Part shown: in pieces, positions 52,506-60,935 of the stretch | Layout of the letters: each line of letters starts with the position of its first letter | Numbering within the stretch: position 1 is the first letter of the stretch | Assembly: GCA_000381605.1 (NCBI GenBank) | Contig: KB906755.1 | Span: 434,001 to 498,000, forward strand | Source of the DNA: Acidobacteriaceae bacterium KBS 89 | GTDB lineage: Bacteria; Acidobacteriota; Terriglobia; Terriglobales; Acidobacteriaceae | Reading direction: 5' to 3' | Length of the DNA stretch: 64,000 bases | Translations under genes and position numbers: made by a program | The notes under the pieces: model-generated | The model's database searches: none | The model's input: only the letters and a program-made list of their open reading frames with translations | What the model was told of the DNA's origin: nothing

Positions 52506-53018
52506 GTGTTCAAGAAGAATCTATTAGCAATCAGTGTGGCAACAGTCGTGATGTTGACAGCCGGCGCGCGCGGGCAGAGTTCGGCGCAACAACCTGCGAA
52601 TGCATCGGCCCAGAGTTCGGTGGACCAGGACATCGATCTAATACGGAAAGATGTTCGTTCGCAAAAGAAGCAAATCATCGCTGCGAATCTGCAACTGACG
52701 GATGCGGAGGCAGTGAAGTTCTGGCCGCTCTATGACCAGTACACGGCCGAGCTAGTCAAAATCAATGACGCAAAGTATGCGGCTATCAAGGACTATGCGA
52801 CGAACTACGATACGTTGACCGACGATAAGGCCCTGAGCCTGACCCGTCAGATTCTCGGTGTCGATCAATCGGTAGCGCAACTGCGGGAGAAGTATGTGCC
52901 GATTATGGGTAACGTGATTTCGGGTAAGAAGACGGCGTTATTTTTCCAGCTTGACCGGCGTTTGGTGGCGTTGATTGACCTGCAGTTGGCGGCGGCGATT
53001 CCTATGGTCCAACCGTAG
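52506..53018 (+). CDS. Secreted helical protein, tandem copy 1
   Basis: 170 residues from GTG 52506, chosen for its AAAGGAGAAC site and because it opens a signal peptide (LLAISVATVVMLTAGARG). The mature part is helical with conserved SSVDQDIDLIRKDVRSQKKQ, AANLQLTDAEAVKFWPLYDQ, NYDTLTDDKALSLTRQILG and KYVPIMGNVISGKKTALFF. This is reminiscent of periplasmic LTxxQ/Spy-like stress proteins, but I cannot place it there firmly. A close paralogue follows. Confidence 0.78.
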   Translation: MFKKNLLAISVATVVMLTAGARGQSSAQQPANASAQSSVDQDIDLIRKDVRSQKKQIIAANLQLTDAEAVKFWPLYDQYTAELVKINDAKYAAIKDYATNYDTLTDDKALSLTRQILGVDQSVAQLREKYVPIMGNVISGKKTALFFQLDRRLVALIDLQLAAAIPMVQP

Positions 53019-53248
53019 GGGGTTTACGAGCTTGCCCTGTTGGCGAGCTGATGAAAGCGGCAGAGTGATGCTCGCTGAGGAGCGGACTATTGCGATTTAC
53101 CGGAGTACAATCGAGCCTCCGGCAAAGCTGTCAGATTGGCTGTTGCATTCGTTTGCCTGAATATCAAACCGGCCCAGAAATCCGTATTCGATCGATCGGT
53201 CTCGCGATCGACTTTAAAACAAACAATTCGGCAATGAGGAGGAGTTTT

Positions 53249-53752
53249 GTGATCAGAAAATATTTTCTATCGATGAGCATGGCGGCTGCAGTGATCTTGA
53301 CGAACATCTCAGTGGGTTACGTTCAGGCGCAGGCAACTTCGACTCAGAGCAGCGTGGATCAGGACATCGCCCTGCTGCGGAAGGATATCCGTTCGGATAA
53401 AAAGCAGATCATTGCTGCCAATATGCAACTGACAGATGCCGAGTCGCCGAAGTTCTGGCCCGTATATGACCAGTACGCAGCGGAACTCGCCAAGATCAAC
53501 GATTCAAAGGTTGCGGCTATTAAGGACTACGCGGCCAACTATTCGACTCTTACCGACGACAAGGCGTTGGCGTTGACCCGGCAGATCATCGGGATTGAAG
53601 AATCGGTGGGGCAGTTGCGCCTGAAGTATGTGCCGATTTTCAGCAAAGTGATCTCCGGTAAGAAAACTGCGTTGTTCTTCCAGTTGGACCGGCGGCTTAC
53701 GATGCTGGTTGATCTGCAGGTGGCGTCGGAGGTTCCTGTAGTCCAACCTTAA
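53249..53752 (+). CDS. Secreted helical protein, tandem copy 2
   Basis: 167 residues from GTG 53249, behind GAGGAGGAG. The ATG at 53234 is unlikely because the ribosome site follows it. Signal peptide (SMSMAAAVILTNISVGYVQA), mature part nearly collinear with copy 1: SSVDQDIALLRKDIRSDKKQ, AANMQLTDAESPKFWPVYDQ, NYSTLTDDKALALTRQIIG and KYVPIFSKVISGKKTALFF. Roughly three quarters of aligned residues look identical. The two copies are separated by 230 nt and probably have separate promoters. Confidence 0.78.
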   Translation: MIRKYFLSMSMAAAVILTNISVGYVQAQATSTQSSVDQDIALLRKDIRSDKKQIIAANMQLTDAESPKFWPVYDQYAAELAKINDSKVAAIKDYAANYSTLTDDKALALTRQIIGIEESVGQLRLKYVPIFSKVISGKKTALFFQLDRRLTMLVDLQVASEVPVVQP

Positions 53753-53760
53753 TGATTCAA

Positions 53761-53814
53761 ACAAAATGGCGGCCCGCAAAGACAGATCTCCGCGGCCGCC
53801 ATTTTGTTTTTTTG
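53761..53814. terminator. Bidirectional terminator
   Basis: ACAAAATGGCGGCC / GGCCGCCATTTTGT stem with a 19-nt loop and T runs on the plus side, A runs on the minus side, between two convergent genes. Confidence 0.85.
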
Positions 53815-53819
53815 ACGAT

Positions 53820-55160
53820 CTATTCGCCGTAGTAGTCGAGACCGAGATGGGTAATCAGGCCTTCGCCCATGATGTGGCGGAGGGTGTTTTTTAATTTCAT
53901 GGATTGGATGAAGAGGTCGTGCTCGGGGTAGACGCCGGGAGCGCTGTCAGGAGCTTTGAAATAGAAGCTGAGCCACTCCTGAATCCCCAAGCTGCGGAGT
54001 GAGGGTGTGCGGGCGGCGAGGTCCATGAAGAGGATAAGGTCGAGCGCGAGAGGCGCGGCGAGGATAGAGTCGCGGCAGAGAAAGTCTACCTTGAGTTGCA
54101 TGGGATAGCCGAGCCAGCCGAAGATGTCGATGTTATCCCAGCCTTCTTTGTTGTCGCCGCGGGGTGGGTAATAGTTTATGCGGACCTTGTGGTAGAGGTC
54201 CTTGTAGAGGTCGGGGTAGAGGTCGGGCTGGAAGATGACATCGAGGACGCCTAGCTTGGACTCTTCTTTGGTCTTGAAGGACTCAGGGTCGTCGAGGACT
54301 TCGCCGTCGCGGTTGCCGAGAATGTTGGTGGAGTACCAGCCGCTGACGCCTAGCATGCGGGTTTTGAATGCCGGGGCGAGAACGGTCTTGATGAAAGTCT
54401 GGCCGGTCTTGAAGTCCTTGCCGCAGATTGGTGCGTTCATCTTGCGGGAGAGTTCGTTGAGGGCGGGGATGTCCACGGTGAGGTTGGGTGCACCGTTGGC
54501 GAAGGGGATGCCTTCTTTAAGAGCGGCCCAAGCGTAGAGCATGGACGGGGAGATGTCGGGATCGTCTTCGACGAGGCCCTTCTCGAAGGCTTCGAGAGTT
54601 TTGTGGACGGCGGTCTGTTCGAGGAAGATTTCGGTTGATCCGCACCAGATCATGACCTGGCGATCCGTTTTGGTTTTGAACTGGGCGATATCGTTTCGGA
54701 TTTGGTTGGCGAGATCGCACTTGTTCTTGCCGGTCTTTACTTTTTTGGCAGTGAGGCGCTTGACGTAGTGCTGGTCGAAGACGGCGGGCATGGGCTCGAT
54801 GGATTCGAGGTAGGGACGGATCTGTTCGAGCTGATCGCGATCAAGGACCTGGGCGGTCTTGGCGGCGTCGTAGAGATTGCCGCCGAAGATGTCCCATCCG
54901 GTGAAGACGATGTCGTTGAGATCAGCGATGGGGGCGAAGTCCTTGATGAGTGGGCTGCGGCCGTCGGTGCGCTTGCCGAGACGAATGTGCCCCATCTGTG
55001 AGAGAGAGCCGATGGGCTTGGCGAGGCCGCGCCGGACTGCTTCTACGCCGGCGATCAGTGTGGTGGCGACGGCTCCCATGCCGGGAATCATGACGCCTAA
55101 TTTTCCAGTTGCAGGCTTGATGCTGGCCGCGGCTTGCGTTGCGGCTCCGGGTGTCGACAT
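53820..55160 (-). CDS. ino1: Inositol-3-phosphate synthase
   Basis: 446 residues. Converts glucose 6-phosphate to inositol 3-phosphate with bound NAD. The NAD-binding GMGAVATTLIAGVEAV, FTGWDIFGGNLYDAAK, CGSTEIF, ICGKDFKTGQTFIKT and SGWYSTNILGN signatures are present, as is DSILAAPLALDLILF. The protein belongs to the shorter prokaryotic branch. It is upstream of nothing obvious on its own strand; a DedA gene lies 129 nt upstream, which suggests lipid-related context but not a proven operon. Confidence 0.95.
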   Translation of the reverse strand: MSTPGAATQAAASIKPATGKLGVMIPGMGAVATTLIAGVEAVRRGLAKPIGSLSQMGHIRLGKRTDGRSPLIKDFAPIADLNDIVFTGWDIFGGNLYDAAKTAQVLDRDQLEQIRPYLESIEPMPAVFDQHYVKRLTAKKVKTGKNKCDLANQIRNDIAQFKTKTDRQVMIWCGSTEIFLEQTAVHKTLEAFEKGLVEDDPDISPSMLYAWAALKEGIPFANGAPNLTVDIPALNELSRKMNAPICGKDFKTGQTFIKTVLAPAFKTRMLGVSGWYSTNILGNRDGEVLDDPESFKTKEESKLGVLDVIFQPDLYPDLYKDLYHKVRINYYPPRGDNKEGWDNIDIFGWLGYPMQLKVDFLCRDSILAAPLALDLILFMDLAARTPSLRSLGIQEWLSFYFKAPDSAPGVYPEHDLFIQSMKLKNTLRHIMGEGLITHLGLDYYGE

Positions 55161-55289
55161 TCTTGGTAGTACCCTTCTCTATTGCGATTTTTTCCGTTAG
55201 GCGGACATTTAAGTATCGCGCAGCGAGCGAGGGGGTGCAAACGAATGCAGTGTTTATGCAGGCTTTAGCGGTGACGTGGTTGGCGTCGA

Positions 55290-55928
55290 TCAGGCCGCTT
55301 CTGTGCGGATGCGGTTCTTCCAGTGGGAGGCGACGAACCAGATAATTCCGGCGACGAGCATGACTTCGACCGCGAGGTGGAAGCGGTGGAAGATGGCCTT
55401 GAATCGGGGATCGGTCTCCCAGCGGTCGCCGAGCTTCATGCCCACATACGCGAGGGCGTAACACCAGGGCCAGGAACCGATGAAGGTGTAAAGGTGGAAG
55501 CGAACTTGATTCATGCGGGCGATGCCGGCGGGTAACGCGATGAAGGTTCGGACGACGGGGAGGAGGCGGCCGATAAGGACAGTGATGCCGCCGAATTTGC
55601 TGAAATAGTGCTCGGTGCGGTCGAGGTCGTGACGGCTGAGCAGGATAAAGCGGCCGAAGCGCTCTACTGCGGGCCTGCCACCCCAGGCTCCGAGCCAGTA
55701 GGCGGGGATGGAGCCGAGGTTGCAGCCGATGGCGCCGGCGGTGGCGACCCAGAAGAGCTTGAGTTGGCCGGTGTGGACGAGGTAGCCGGCGAAGGGCATG
55801 ATGATCTCGGAGGGGAGAGGAATGCAGGCCGACTCGATACCCATGAGCAGAGCGATGCCTGCGTAACCGCCCGCGGAGATTACAGCGATGATGAAGGCGG
55901 CGAGGGTGGTGATGATTTTCTCGGACAT
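55290..55928 (-). CDS. DedA-family membrane protein
   Basis: 212 residues with about five spans. DedA landmarks are MGIESACIPLPSEIIMPFAG near residue 30, GCNLGSIPAYWLGAWGG and the conserved segment GRLLPVVRTFIALPAGIARM with two Arg residues needed for transport. The C-terminal WFVASHWKNRIRTEAA is basic. Family members translocate polyprenyl phosphate carriers or phospholipids between membrane leaflets. Same strand as ino1, 129 nt upstream. Confidence 0.9.
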   Translation of the reverse strand: MSEKIITTLAAFIIAVISAGGYAGIALLMGIESACIPLPSEIIMPFAGYLVHTGQLKLFWVATAGAIGCNLGSIPAYWLGAWGGRPAVERFGRFILLSRHDLDRTEHYFSKFGGITVLIGRLLPVVRTFIALPAGIARMNQVRFHLYTFIGSWPWCYALAYVGMKLGDRWETDPRFKAIFHRFHLAVEVMLVAGIIWFVASHWKNRIRTEAA

Positions 55929-55998
55929 TCTGGTGCAGTATACCGGGATGAAGCCATGGACGCAGATGCGCTAGCATTGAGTGTTGAGGAGATTTGCC

Positions 55999-56811
55999 AT
56001 GTCAGATACTGTTGTTGCTCCCGCTGTAGTGAGTTCTTCATCCACCGCAACTGCTCCTGCTTCGTCTGGCAGGCCGGCCAGCAGCTATGGGGCAGCGCCG
56101 CACGATCCTTCGAAGCCGCCGGTGAAGCGGCAGATTGTTTGCTTCAGCTTTTACAAGGTGATGCCGGAGTGGCGGAGGCTGCCGGTTGAGGAGAAGGCTG
56201 CGCATAAGGCGGTGTTTGCCGAGGTGCTGGCGAAGTGGAACAAGCCGGGGGAGTTTCTGTCGATGACGTACTCGACGATTGGCACACGCGGGGATGTGGA
56301 TATGTGCGTGTGGTCGATTGGATATGGCGTGGATGAGCTGAACCAGATGCGGAGTGAGTTGATGCGTACGCCGCTGGGCGGGTATCTGAACTCGCCGCAT
56401 AACTTTCTGGCGATGACGAAGCGGTCGCAGTACCAGATCGATCGGCCGGATGAGAGTGAAGGTGAAGGGCGCGGCGCGATTCGCCCGGGCGGACAGAAGT
56501 ACATTTTTATTTATCCGTTCTGGAAGACGCGGCCGTGGTATCTGCTGCCGGCGACGGAGCGTAAGCGCTTGATGGATGAGCATATTCGAATTGGGCTGAT
56601 GTACCCGCGTGTGAAGCTGAATACGACTTACTCGTTCGGGATCGATGACCAGGAGTTTGTGGTAGCGTTCGAGACGAACTTTCCGGAGGACTTTCTGGAC
56701 CTGGTGCAGCAGCTGAGAGAGACGGAGATCAGTATGTATACGCTGCAGGACACGCCGATCTTTAGTTGTGTCCGGGTTCCGGCTGCGGAGATGTTGGATC
56801 GGTTGGGATAG
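55999..56811 (+). CDS. hemQ: Coproheme decarboxylase HemQ (chlorite dismutase fold)
   Basis: 270 residues from ATG 55999, preceded by GAGGAG. An unstructured Ala/Ser N-terminus (35 residues) leads into the ferredoxin-like double barrel: VKRQIVCFSFYKVMPEWRRL, TYSTIGTRGDVDMCVWSIGYG, the KRSQYQID linker, YIFIYPFWKTRPWYLLP and the C-terminal DFLDLVQQLRETEISMYT. This length and domain order fit HemQ rather than the shorter chlorite dismutases. The family works in the coproporphyrin route of heme synthesis. A strong terminator follows. hemD lies about 3 kb away. Confidence 0.92.
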   Translation: MSDTVVAPAVVSSSSTATAPASSGRPASSYGAAPHDPSKPPVKRQIVCFSFYKVMPEWRRLPVEEKAAHKAVFAEVLAKWNKPGEFLSMTYSTIGTRGDVDMCVWSIGYGVDELNQMRSELMRTPLGGYLNSPHNFLAMTKRSQYQIDRPDESEGEGRGAIRPGGQKYIFIYPFWKTRPWYLLPATERKRLMDEHIRIGLMYPRVKLNTTYSFGIDDQEFVVAFETNFPEDFLDLVQQLRETEISMYTLQDTPIFSCVRVPAAEMLDRLG

Positions 56812-56829
56812 CTTCGAACTTCAGTGTGA

Positions 56830-56862
56830 AGGCGCCACGTTGTTTCTGTGGCGCCTTTTTTT
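56830..56862 (+). terminator. Terminator of hemQ
   Basis: 9-bp stem AGGCGCCAC / GTGGCGCCT with a 9-nt loop followed by seven T residues. Confidence 0.9.
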
Positions 56863-56879
56863 GCGTGTAGAGCAAAGAT

Positions 56880-57755
56880 TTATTTCTTTGTCAGTTCTTC
56901 ATAGCAGACCTGTGTCCAGCTCTTGTAATTGAGCTTGTCGGTTTCGCCGAGCGCAGCCTTGATCTCGTCGATTGACTTGCCCTGCGAGACCATCTCCTTC
57001 ACCTGAGCACGCCTAGCTTCTGCATCGGCGATTCTCTTCTGGATGTCGGCTTTGGTCTGGATGTTGCCGTGGCCGGGGACGAAGGTGTCGGCGTCGAGAG
57101 AGACGATTCCCTTGGCTGTAGTGATCCAACCTTCGGTTGATCCGTTCTTCTCGTCGTGGATGCGCGGGTAGGGGTTGCCAGTCGAGATGATGTCGCCGGT
57201 GGCAACGATCTTCTGGCTGGGCAGGTAGACGATCAGGTCGCCGCTGGTGTGCGCGGGAGCCCAGTGGTAGAGGTCGAGTTTCTCGCCTTCGATCATCAAT
57301 GTCTCTTTGCTCTTCGTGATCATCTGGGTCGGCAGATGGTCGGAAGGCGGAGCTCCGCGGCCTCCGGCGGCCAGCGCGGTCTCCTGTTCCTTCTTGTTGT
57401 TCTCCTGGGCTATGACTTTGACGCCTGGGGGGAAAGCAGCGAGGCCGTTCACGTGATCGCCGTCGCTGTGAGTCAGTATCACGGTCGTCACTGGCTTCGG
57501 GGTAATCTTCGCGATGTCGTCGAGCAGCTCCTGGCCGCCTGCCTTCGTTGTCTTAGCGTCAACGACGATCACGCCATTGGTTCCCACGATCACGGTGCTA
57601 TTGCCGCCGCCACCTTCGATCCAGTAGACGTTCGGTTTGAGTTGGTGGGTGATAAATGGCGTTGCAGGGGGCGGTGCCTGGCCAATCGCTGCGGCTGTCA
57701 ATGCTCCGAGAGTTGCGAATCGAAGCATCTTGATAAAGAGATTTCTGCTAATCAT
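56880..57755 (-). CDS. Secreted MBL-fold metal hydrolase
   Basis: 291 residues with a signal peptide (LRFATLGALTAAAIG). Metallo-beta-lactamase fold: N-terminal VYWIEGGGGNSTVIVGTNGV, metal motif LTHSDGDHVNGLAAF, AHTSGDLIVYLP, and TFVPGHGNIQTK near the end. The histidine of the THSDGDH motif and of VPGHG would bind the metals. The substrate is unknown; relatives include quinoprotein-relay-linked MBL proteins. Monocistronic. Confidence 0.88.
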   Translation of the reverse strand: MISRNLFIKMLRFATLGALTAAAIGQAPPPATPFITHQLKPNVYWIEGGGGNSTVIVGTNGVIVVDAKTTKAGGQELLDDIAKITPKPVTTVILTHSDGDHVNGLAAFPPGVKVIAQENNKKEQETALAAGGRGAPPSDHLPTQMITKSKETLMIEGEKLDLYHWAPAHTSGDLIVYLPSQKIVATGDIISTGNPYPRIHDEKNGSTEGWITTAKGIVSLDADTFVPGHGNIQTKADIQKRIADAEARRAQVKEMVSQGKSIDEIKAALGETDKLNYKSWTQVCYEELTKK

Positions 57756-57922
57756 GCGTGGGGCTCCTGGTGGAGAGATCAGTTGCAGGGCTGGAACGAT
57801 AGCGGGGCTAGTTACTCGATTGCGGCACGGCCATCCTATCGGAACATTGTTGGACCGTGCTTCCGATCATTTCATTTCCGGCCCTTTATTGTCGGGCGTG
57901 GTCGAGGAGGTAGACTTTTATC

Positions 57923-58672
57923 GTGCCGACAAAGTCTGTTCAATCGATACGCCCTGCAAAGGCTCGCGTTGCCGTTGCCGCTAAACCCGTCTCTGCGAAA
58001 GAAAAGCGCGGTGGGACAAAGAATCCGACGAGCCCGGAGCGCGTCGAGGCGATTCTAATGGAGTTGCGGAAAGCCTATCCGGATGTGGTTTGTGCGCTGA
58101 ACCACAAGAATGCCTGGGAGCTAACGGTTGCGACGATTCTGTCGGCGCAGTGTACGGATGTTCGGGTGAACCTGGTGACTCCGAAGTTGTTCAAGATGTT
58201 TCCTACTCCGAAGTCGATGGCTGCTGCTTCCCTTCCGGAGCTTGAGGAGTTGATTCGGACTACGGGATTTTTTCGGAATAAGGCGAAGTCAATTCAGGGT
58301 GCGGCACGGGTGGTTACGGAGAAGTTTGGGGGCAAGGTACCGCAGACGATGGAGGAGATTCTGACGCTGCCGGGGGTGGCGCGAAAGACGGGGAATGTGG
58401 TGTTGGGGTCGTGGTTCAAGATTGCGGTAGGAGTTGTTGTCGATACGCATGTGATGCGGTTGTCGCGGCGGCTCGAGCTGACGAAGGAGACCTCGCCCGA
58501 GAAGGTAGAGAAGGATTTGATGAAGATCATTCCGCAGGATCGTTGGATCGCGTTTTCGCATGAGCTAATTCATCATGGGCGGCAGGTCTGTATCGCGCGG
58601 AAGCCGAGGTGTGTGGACTGTACGCTGGAGAAGATTTGTAATTCAGCGGATAAGACTTGGCGGTCGCACTAG
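57923..58672 (+). CDS. nth: Endonuclease III
   Basis: 249 residues from GTG 57923. DNA glycosylase/AP lyase that removes oxidised pyrimidines. An N-terminal basic extension of about 35 residues precedes the core. The helix-hairpin-helix is LTLPGVARKTGNVVLG with the catalytic Lys, and the catalytic Asp is in GVVVDTHVMRL. A four-Cys iron-sulfur motif follows: CIARKPRCVDCTLEKIC. The 3' end overlaps the convergent lycopene-cyclase-like gene by 4 nt. Confidence 0.96.
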   Translation: MPTKSVQSIRPAKARVAVAAKPVSAKEKRGGTKNPTSPERVEAILMELRKAYPDVVCALNHKNAWELTVATILSAQCTDVRVNLVTPKLFKMFPTPKSMAAASLPELEELIRTTGFFRNKAKSIQGAARVVTEKFGGKVPQTMEEILTLPGVARKTGNVVLGSWFKIAVGVVVDTHVMRLSRRLELTKETSPEKVEKDLMKIIPQDRWIAFSHELIHHGRQVCIARKPRCVDCTLEKICNSADKTWRSH

Positions 58673-59637
58673 GCTCGACCGGTGGCTTCGCCGAAGAGCG
58701 CGTGCCGCATTGATCTTCCGGAGGCCTGCCAACACTTCACAGTCTCGTAGACGATGACGGTTGCGTAGGTGACGGCCATCCAGAGGCAGACCTCTTCGAT
58801 GGGGAGATTGCCCCATGCGGTGATTCGAACTCCAAGCATTTGTTCGTCGCGAAAGTTCCACCAGCCGTAGGGTATGGCGAGGGTGGCCTCCCACATGAGA
58901 CTGACGAGGAGAACGAAGAAAGCAGTGAGACTGAAGGCGCGCCAGTTGATGATGGGTCGCGCGGATGGGAGCAGGACGGACGATGGAACGAGTGCAGTCA
59001 ACGCGAGGAAGATGAAGTAGCCCGGGAATCCTATCGGGTAAGGCGAGAGGTACTTCTTGTAGAGGATTGCACCCGGGACTAGGATTACCGCCAAGACAAG
59101 AGATTCGGGATGGAGCTTCAGGAGGCGGTGGAACTGCCTTCGTTGGGCGGACTCGCTTTCGACGTTGTAGGCTGCGAGCCAGTATTCGTCGAGCCAGATG
59201 TAGAGGAGCAGGACACAGAGGAATCCGGTGAGATAGAAGACGTACTCTTCGACGGGAACCGGGGCGCCGAGGGCTGGGGCTTTGATTCCGAGGGTTGAGC
59301 TCTGGTTGGGGAAGGTGAAGAAGTATCGGGCGAAGAAGAAGTCCAGGCCTGCGCCGAGAGGAAAGAGAAGACCGATGGTCCACAGGAAACTCTTCTTCTC
59401 TATCTTTATGGATTGTTGCGGGACGAACCAGAATGCGATGACGAGGATGGGGACGAGAAACAAAAGAAGGCTGATAGTGTAGCCGTAGGGAGAGGCGCCG
59501 GGAGTTGTCGCAGTTGCTGGATTGAGAGCGGAGAGATGGACGGTGTGAAGGGTGAGAGCGGCGGGGACGACGATCATCGCAACTATAACGATGGCGAGCA
59601 TGGAACTTCTGCGCGGAGATTGAGATGGGCTACGCAT
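58669..59637 (-). CDS. Lycopene-cyclase-domain-like membrane protein
   Basis: 322 residues from ATG 59637, inside the last codons of hemD (8-nt overlap), implying coupled translation. About eight spans. Two copies of a P-x-E-E motif stand out: PVPVEEYVFYLTGFLCVLLL near residue 115 and NLPIEEVCLWMAVTYATVIV near residue 285. Paired P-(I/V)-E-E motifs are the signature of the heterodimeric or fused CrtYcd/CarR-type lycopene cyclases. Both halves of such a fusion would fit here, but the loops differ and no other carotenoid gene is in the window. Function is therefore tentative. Confidence 0.6.
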   Translation of the reverse strand: MRSPSQSPRRSSMLAIVIVAMIVVPAALTLHTVHLSALNPATATTPGASPYGYTISLLLFLVPILVIAFWFVPQQSIKIEKKSFLWTIGLLFPLGAGLDFFFARYFFTFPNQSSTLGIKAPALGAPVPVEEYVFYLTGFLCVLLLYIWLDEYWLAAYNVESESAQRRQFHRLLKLHPESLVLAVILVPGAILYKKYLSPYPIGFPGYFIFLALTALVPSSVLLPSARPIINWRAFSLTAFFVLLVSLMWEATLAIPYGWWNFRDEQMLGVRITAWGNLPIEEVCLWMAVTYATVIVYETVKCWQASGRSMRHALFGEATGRA

Positions 59638-60445
59638 GCGGCCGGCTTTCTGCAAAGTGGATGCGGAGAGATTCGATGAGGGCCGGAATGCTGGGCTCAG
59701 AGGCTTCGATGGTGGGGGCGTGGCCGAGGGTGCGGAGGGTTTCGCTCGTGATGGGGCCGATGGAAGCGAGCGTGATGTGGGGAGGGAGATTGAGATTGGC
59801 GGCTTCGAGGAGTGCGCAGAGATTTCGAGCTGTTGATGCGCTGGTGAATGTGATGGCGTCGGGGTAGTGCTCGGGAGAGGCGAAGAGGGTTTGCAGGGCG
59901 GGGATCGATTCGGGGGGGAGCTGGTTGCGGTAGGCTTCGGCGATGGTGACGGTGGCGCCGGCGGCGGTGAGGGTTTCGGGGAGGTGGTCACGGGCTTCGG
60001 CGGCGCGGACGAGGAGGAAGGATTTGCCGGGGGCTTCGGGGAGGAGGGCTTCGGTGAGAGATTCGGCGATGTACTGCGGGGGGACGAGGTCGACGGTGAG
60101 TCCGATTGCGTTGGCGGCGGCGAGTGTTGCGGGGCCGATGACGGCGATTTTTTTGGGGAGCTGTATAAGGTGGAGGAACTGGGCTCGGCGGTGGAAGCCT
60201 TCGACGGCGTTGGCGCTGGTGAAGAGGAGCCAGTCGTAGGTGCGGAGGCAGGTGAGGGCGGCGTCCAGTGCGTGGAAGGAATTTGGTGGGACGATCTCGA
60301 TGGTAGGGATGAGGATTGTGGTGGCGCCGAGGGCTTCGAGTTGGGCAGCGAGATCGGAGGCCTGGTGGCGGGTTCGAGTGATGAGGATGCGCTTGTTGGT
60401 GAGCGGGAGCACTGTGGCGATTTTAGACCGCTTCGTGTTCTCCAT
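59630..60445 (-). CDS. hemD: Uroporphyrinogen-III synthase
   Basis: 271 residues from ATG 60445, preceded by GGGGGAGGGGG. Closes the tetrapyrrole ring, with inversion of ring D. Two-domain HemD fold: ITRTRHQASDLAAQLEALGA, IEIVPPNS, DWLLFTSANAVEGF, IAVIGPATLAAANAIG, and the second half AITFTSASTARNL with IGPITSETLRTLG. HemD sequences diverge strongly, but these landmarks are the expected ones. The gene starts next to the second copy of the dispersed repeat and overlaps the membrane protein gene downstream. Confidence 0.92.
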   Translation of the reverse strand: MENTKRSKIATVLPLTNKRILITRTRHQASDLAAQLEALGATTILIPTIEIVPPNSFHALDAALTCLRTYDWLLFTSANAVEGFHRRAQFLHLIQLPKKIAVIGPATLAAANAIGLTVDLVPPQYIAESLTEALLPEAPGKSFLLVRAAEARDHLPETLTAAGATVTIAEAYRNQLPPESIPALQTLFASPEHYPDAITFTSASTARNLCALLEAANLNLPPHITLASIGPITSETLRTLGHAPTIEASEPSIPALIESLRIHFAESRPHA

Positions 60446-60541
60446 CGGTGGTACCCCCTCCCCCGTCAAAAAGTGTGCAAAGTCTAGCAACGAAAAGACA
60501 TAGGTCTGGACTTCGTTGTGGACACTTTGATTTAAATGGAA

Positions 60542-60568
60542 AGTCCGGCTTTCGCCGGACTCGTTTCC
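60542..60568. terminator. Hairpin next to repeat B
   Basis: AGTCCGG / CCGGACT stem with a short loop, lying between repeat copy B and hemD. It may end the GIY-YIG transcript on the minus strand (CGGACTTTCCATTT tail) or belong to the repeat unit. Confidence 0.5.
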
Positions 60569-60574
60569 CTCACT

Positions 60575-60664
60575 TATTTAAGAATAGCAGATTGGAGCTA
60601 ACTCATACGCCAACGGTATGTTGTTGGTTGGTAAGGGGTTTTGAGGTTTTTGGGCTTGACACGT
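60575..60664. repeat. Dispersed intergenic repeat, copy B
   Basis: Matches copy A (4031-4117) in TAACTCATACGCCA, TGGTAAGGGGTT and TTTTTGGGCTTGACA with the same order and similar spacing; the inner arm differs. Confidence 0.65.
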
Positions 60665-60743
60665 GAATTTGCTGGATTTTTGAGGGTGAATCCGCAGGTC
60701 TAAATACGTTTAGCCGCTAAAAGAGCATGGGCCAGCGAAAAAC

Positions 60744-60795
60744 AAGCAACGACAAATGCAAATGCGGGGGTTCTTCGCTACGCTCAGAATGACAA
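60744..60795. repeat. REP-like repeat, TTCTTCGC type, copy 1
   Basis: Contains GCAAATGCGGGGGTTCTTCG then CTACGCTCAGAATGACAA; the centre is CTTCGCTACG. Confidence 0.8.
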
Positions 60796-60830
60796 GATTT
60801 TATGGTCGGGTTGAGCGAGAACAAACAAAT

Positions 60831-60880
60831 GCAAGTGCAAAAAACAAATGCGGGGTTCTTTGGCGCGCTCAGAATGACAA
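60831..60880. repeat. REP-like repeat, TTCTTCGC type, copy 2
   Basis: ACAAATGCGGGGTTCTTTGG then CGCGCTCAGAATGACAAAG; same skeleton as copy 1 with a changed centre. Confidence 0.8.
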
Positions 60881-60935
60881 AGTTCGATGGGTGTGGGCGA
60901 AGCATGAGTTTTGGAGGTAGGTGGGATGACAAACT

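Larger units (their letters stand above)
60446..60935. other. Intergenic region with hairpin and repeats
   Basis: 490 bp between hemD and the GIY-YIG gene. Contains a hairpin, dispersed repeat copy B and two REP-like repeats; no gene seen. Confidence 0.6.

Noticed and set aside
58811..58826. tRNA T-arm-like ATTCGAACTCC
   Set aside because: It lies inside the lycopene-cyclase-like reading frame and no acceptor or anticodon stem surrounds it.
59638..59991. Longer frame of the lycopene-cyclase-like gene
   Set aside because: The extra 118 residues are Pro/Ser-rich and entirely antiphase within hemD on the same strand, a typical high-GC shadow frame.
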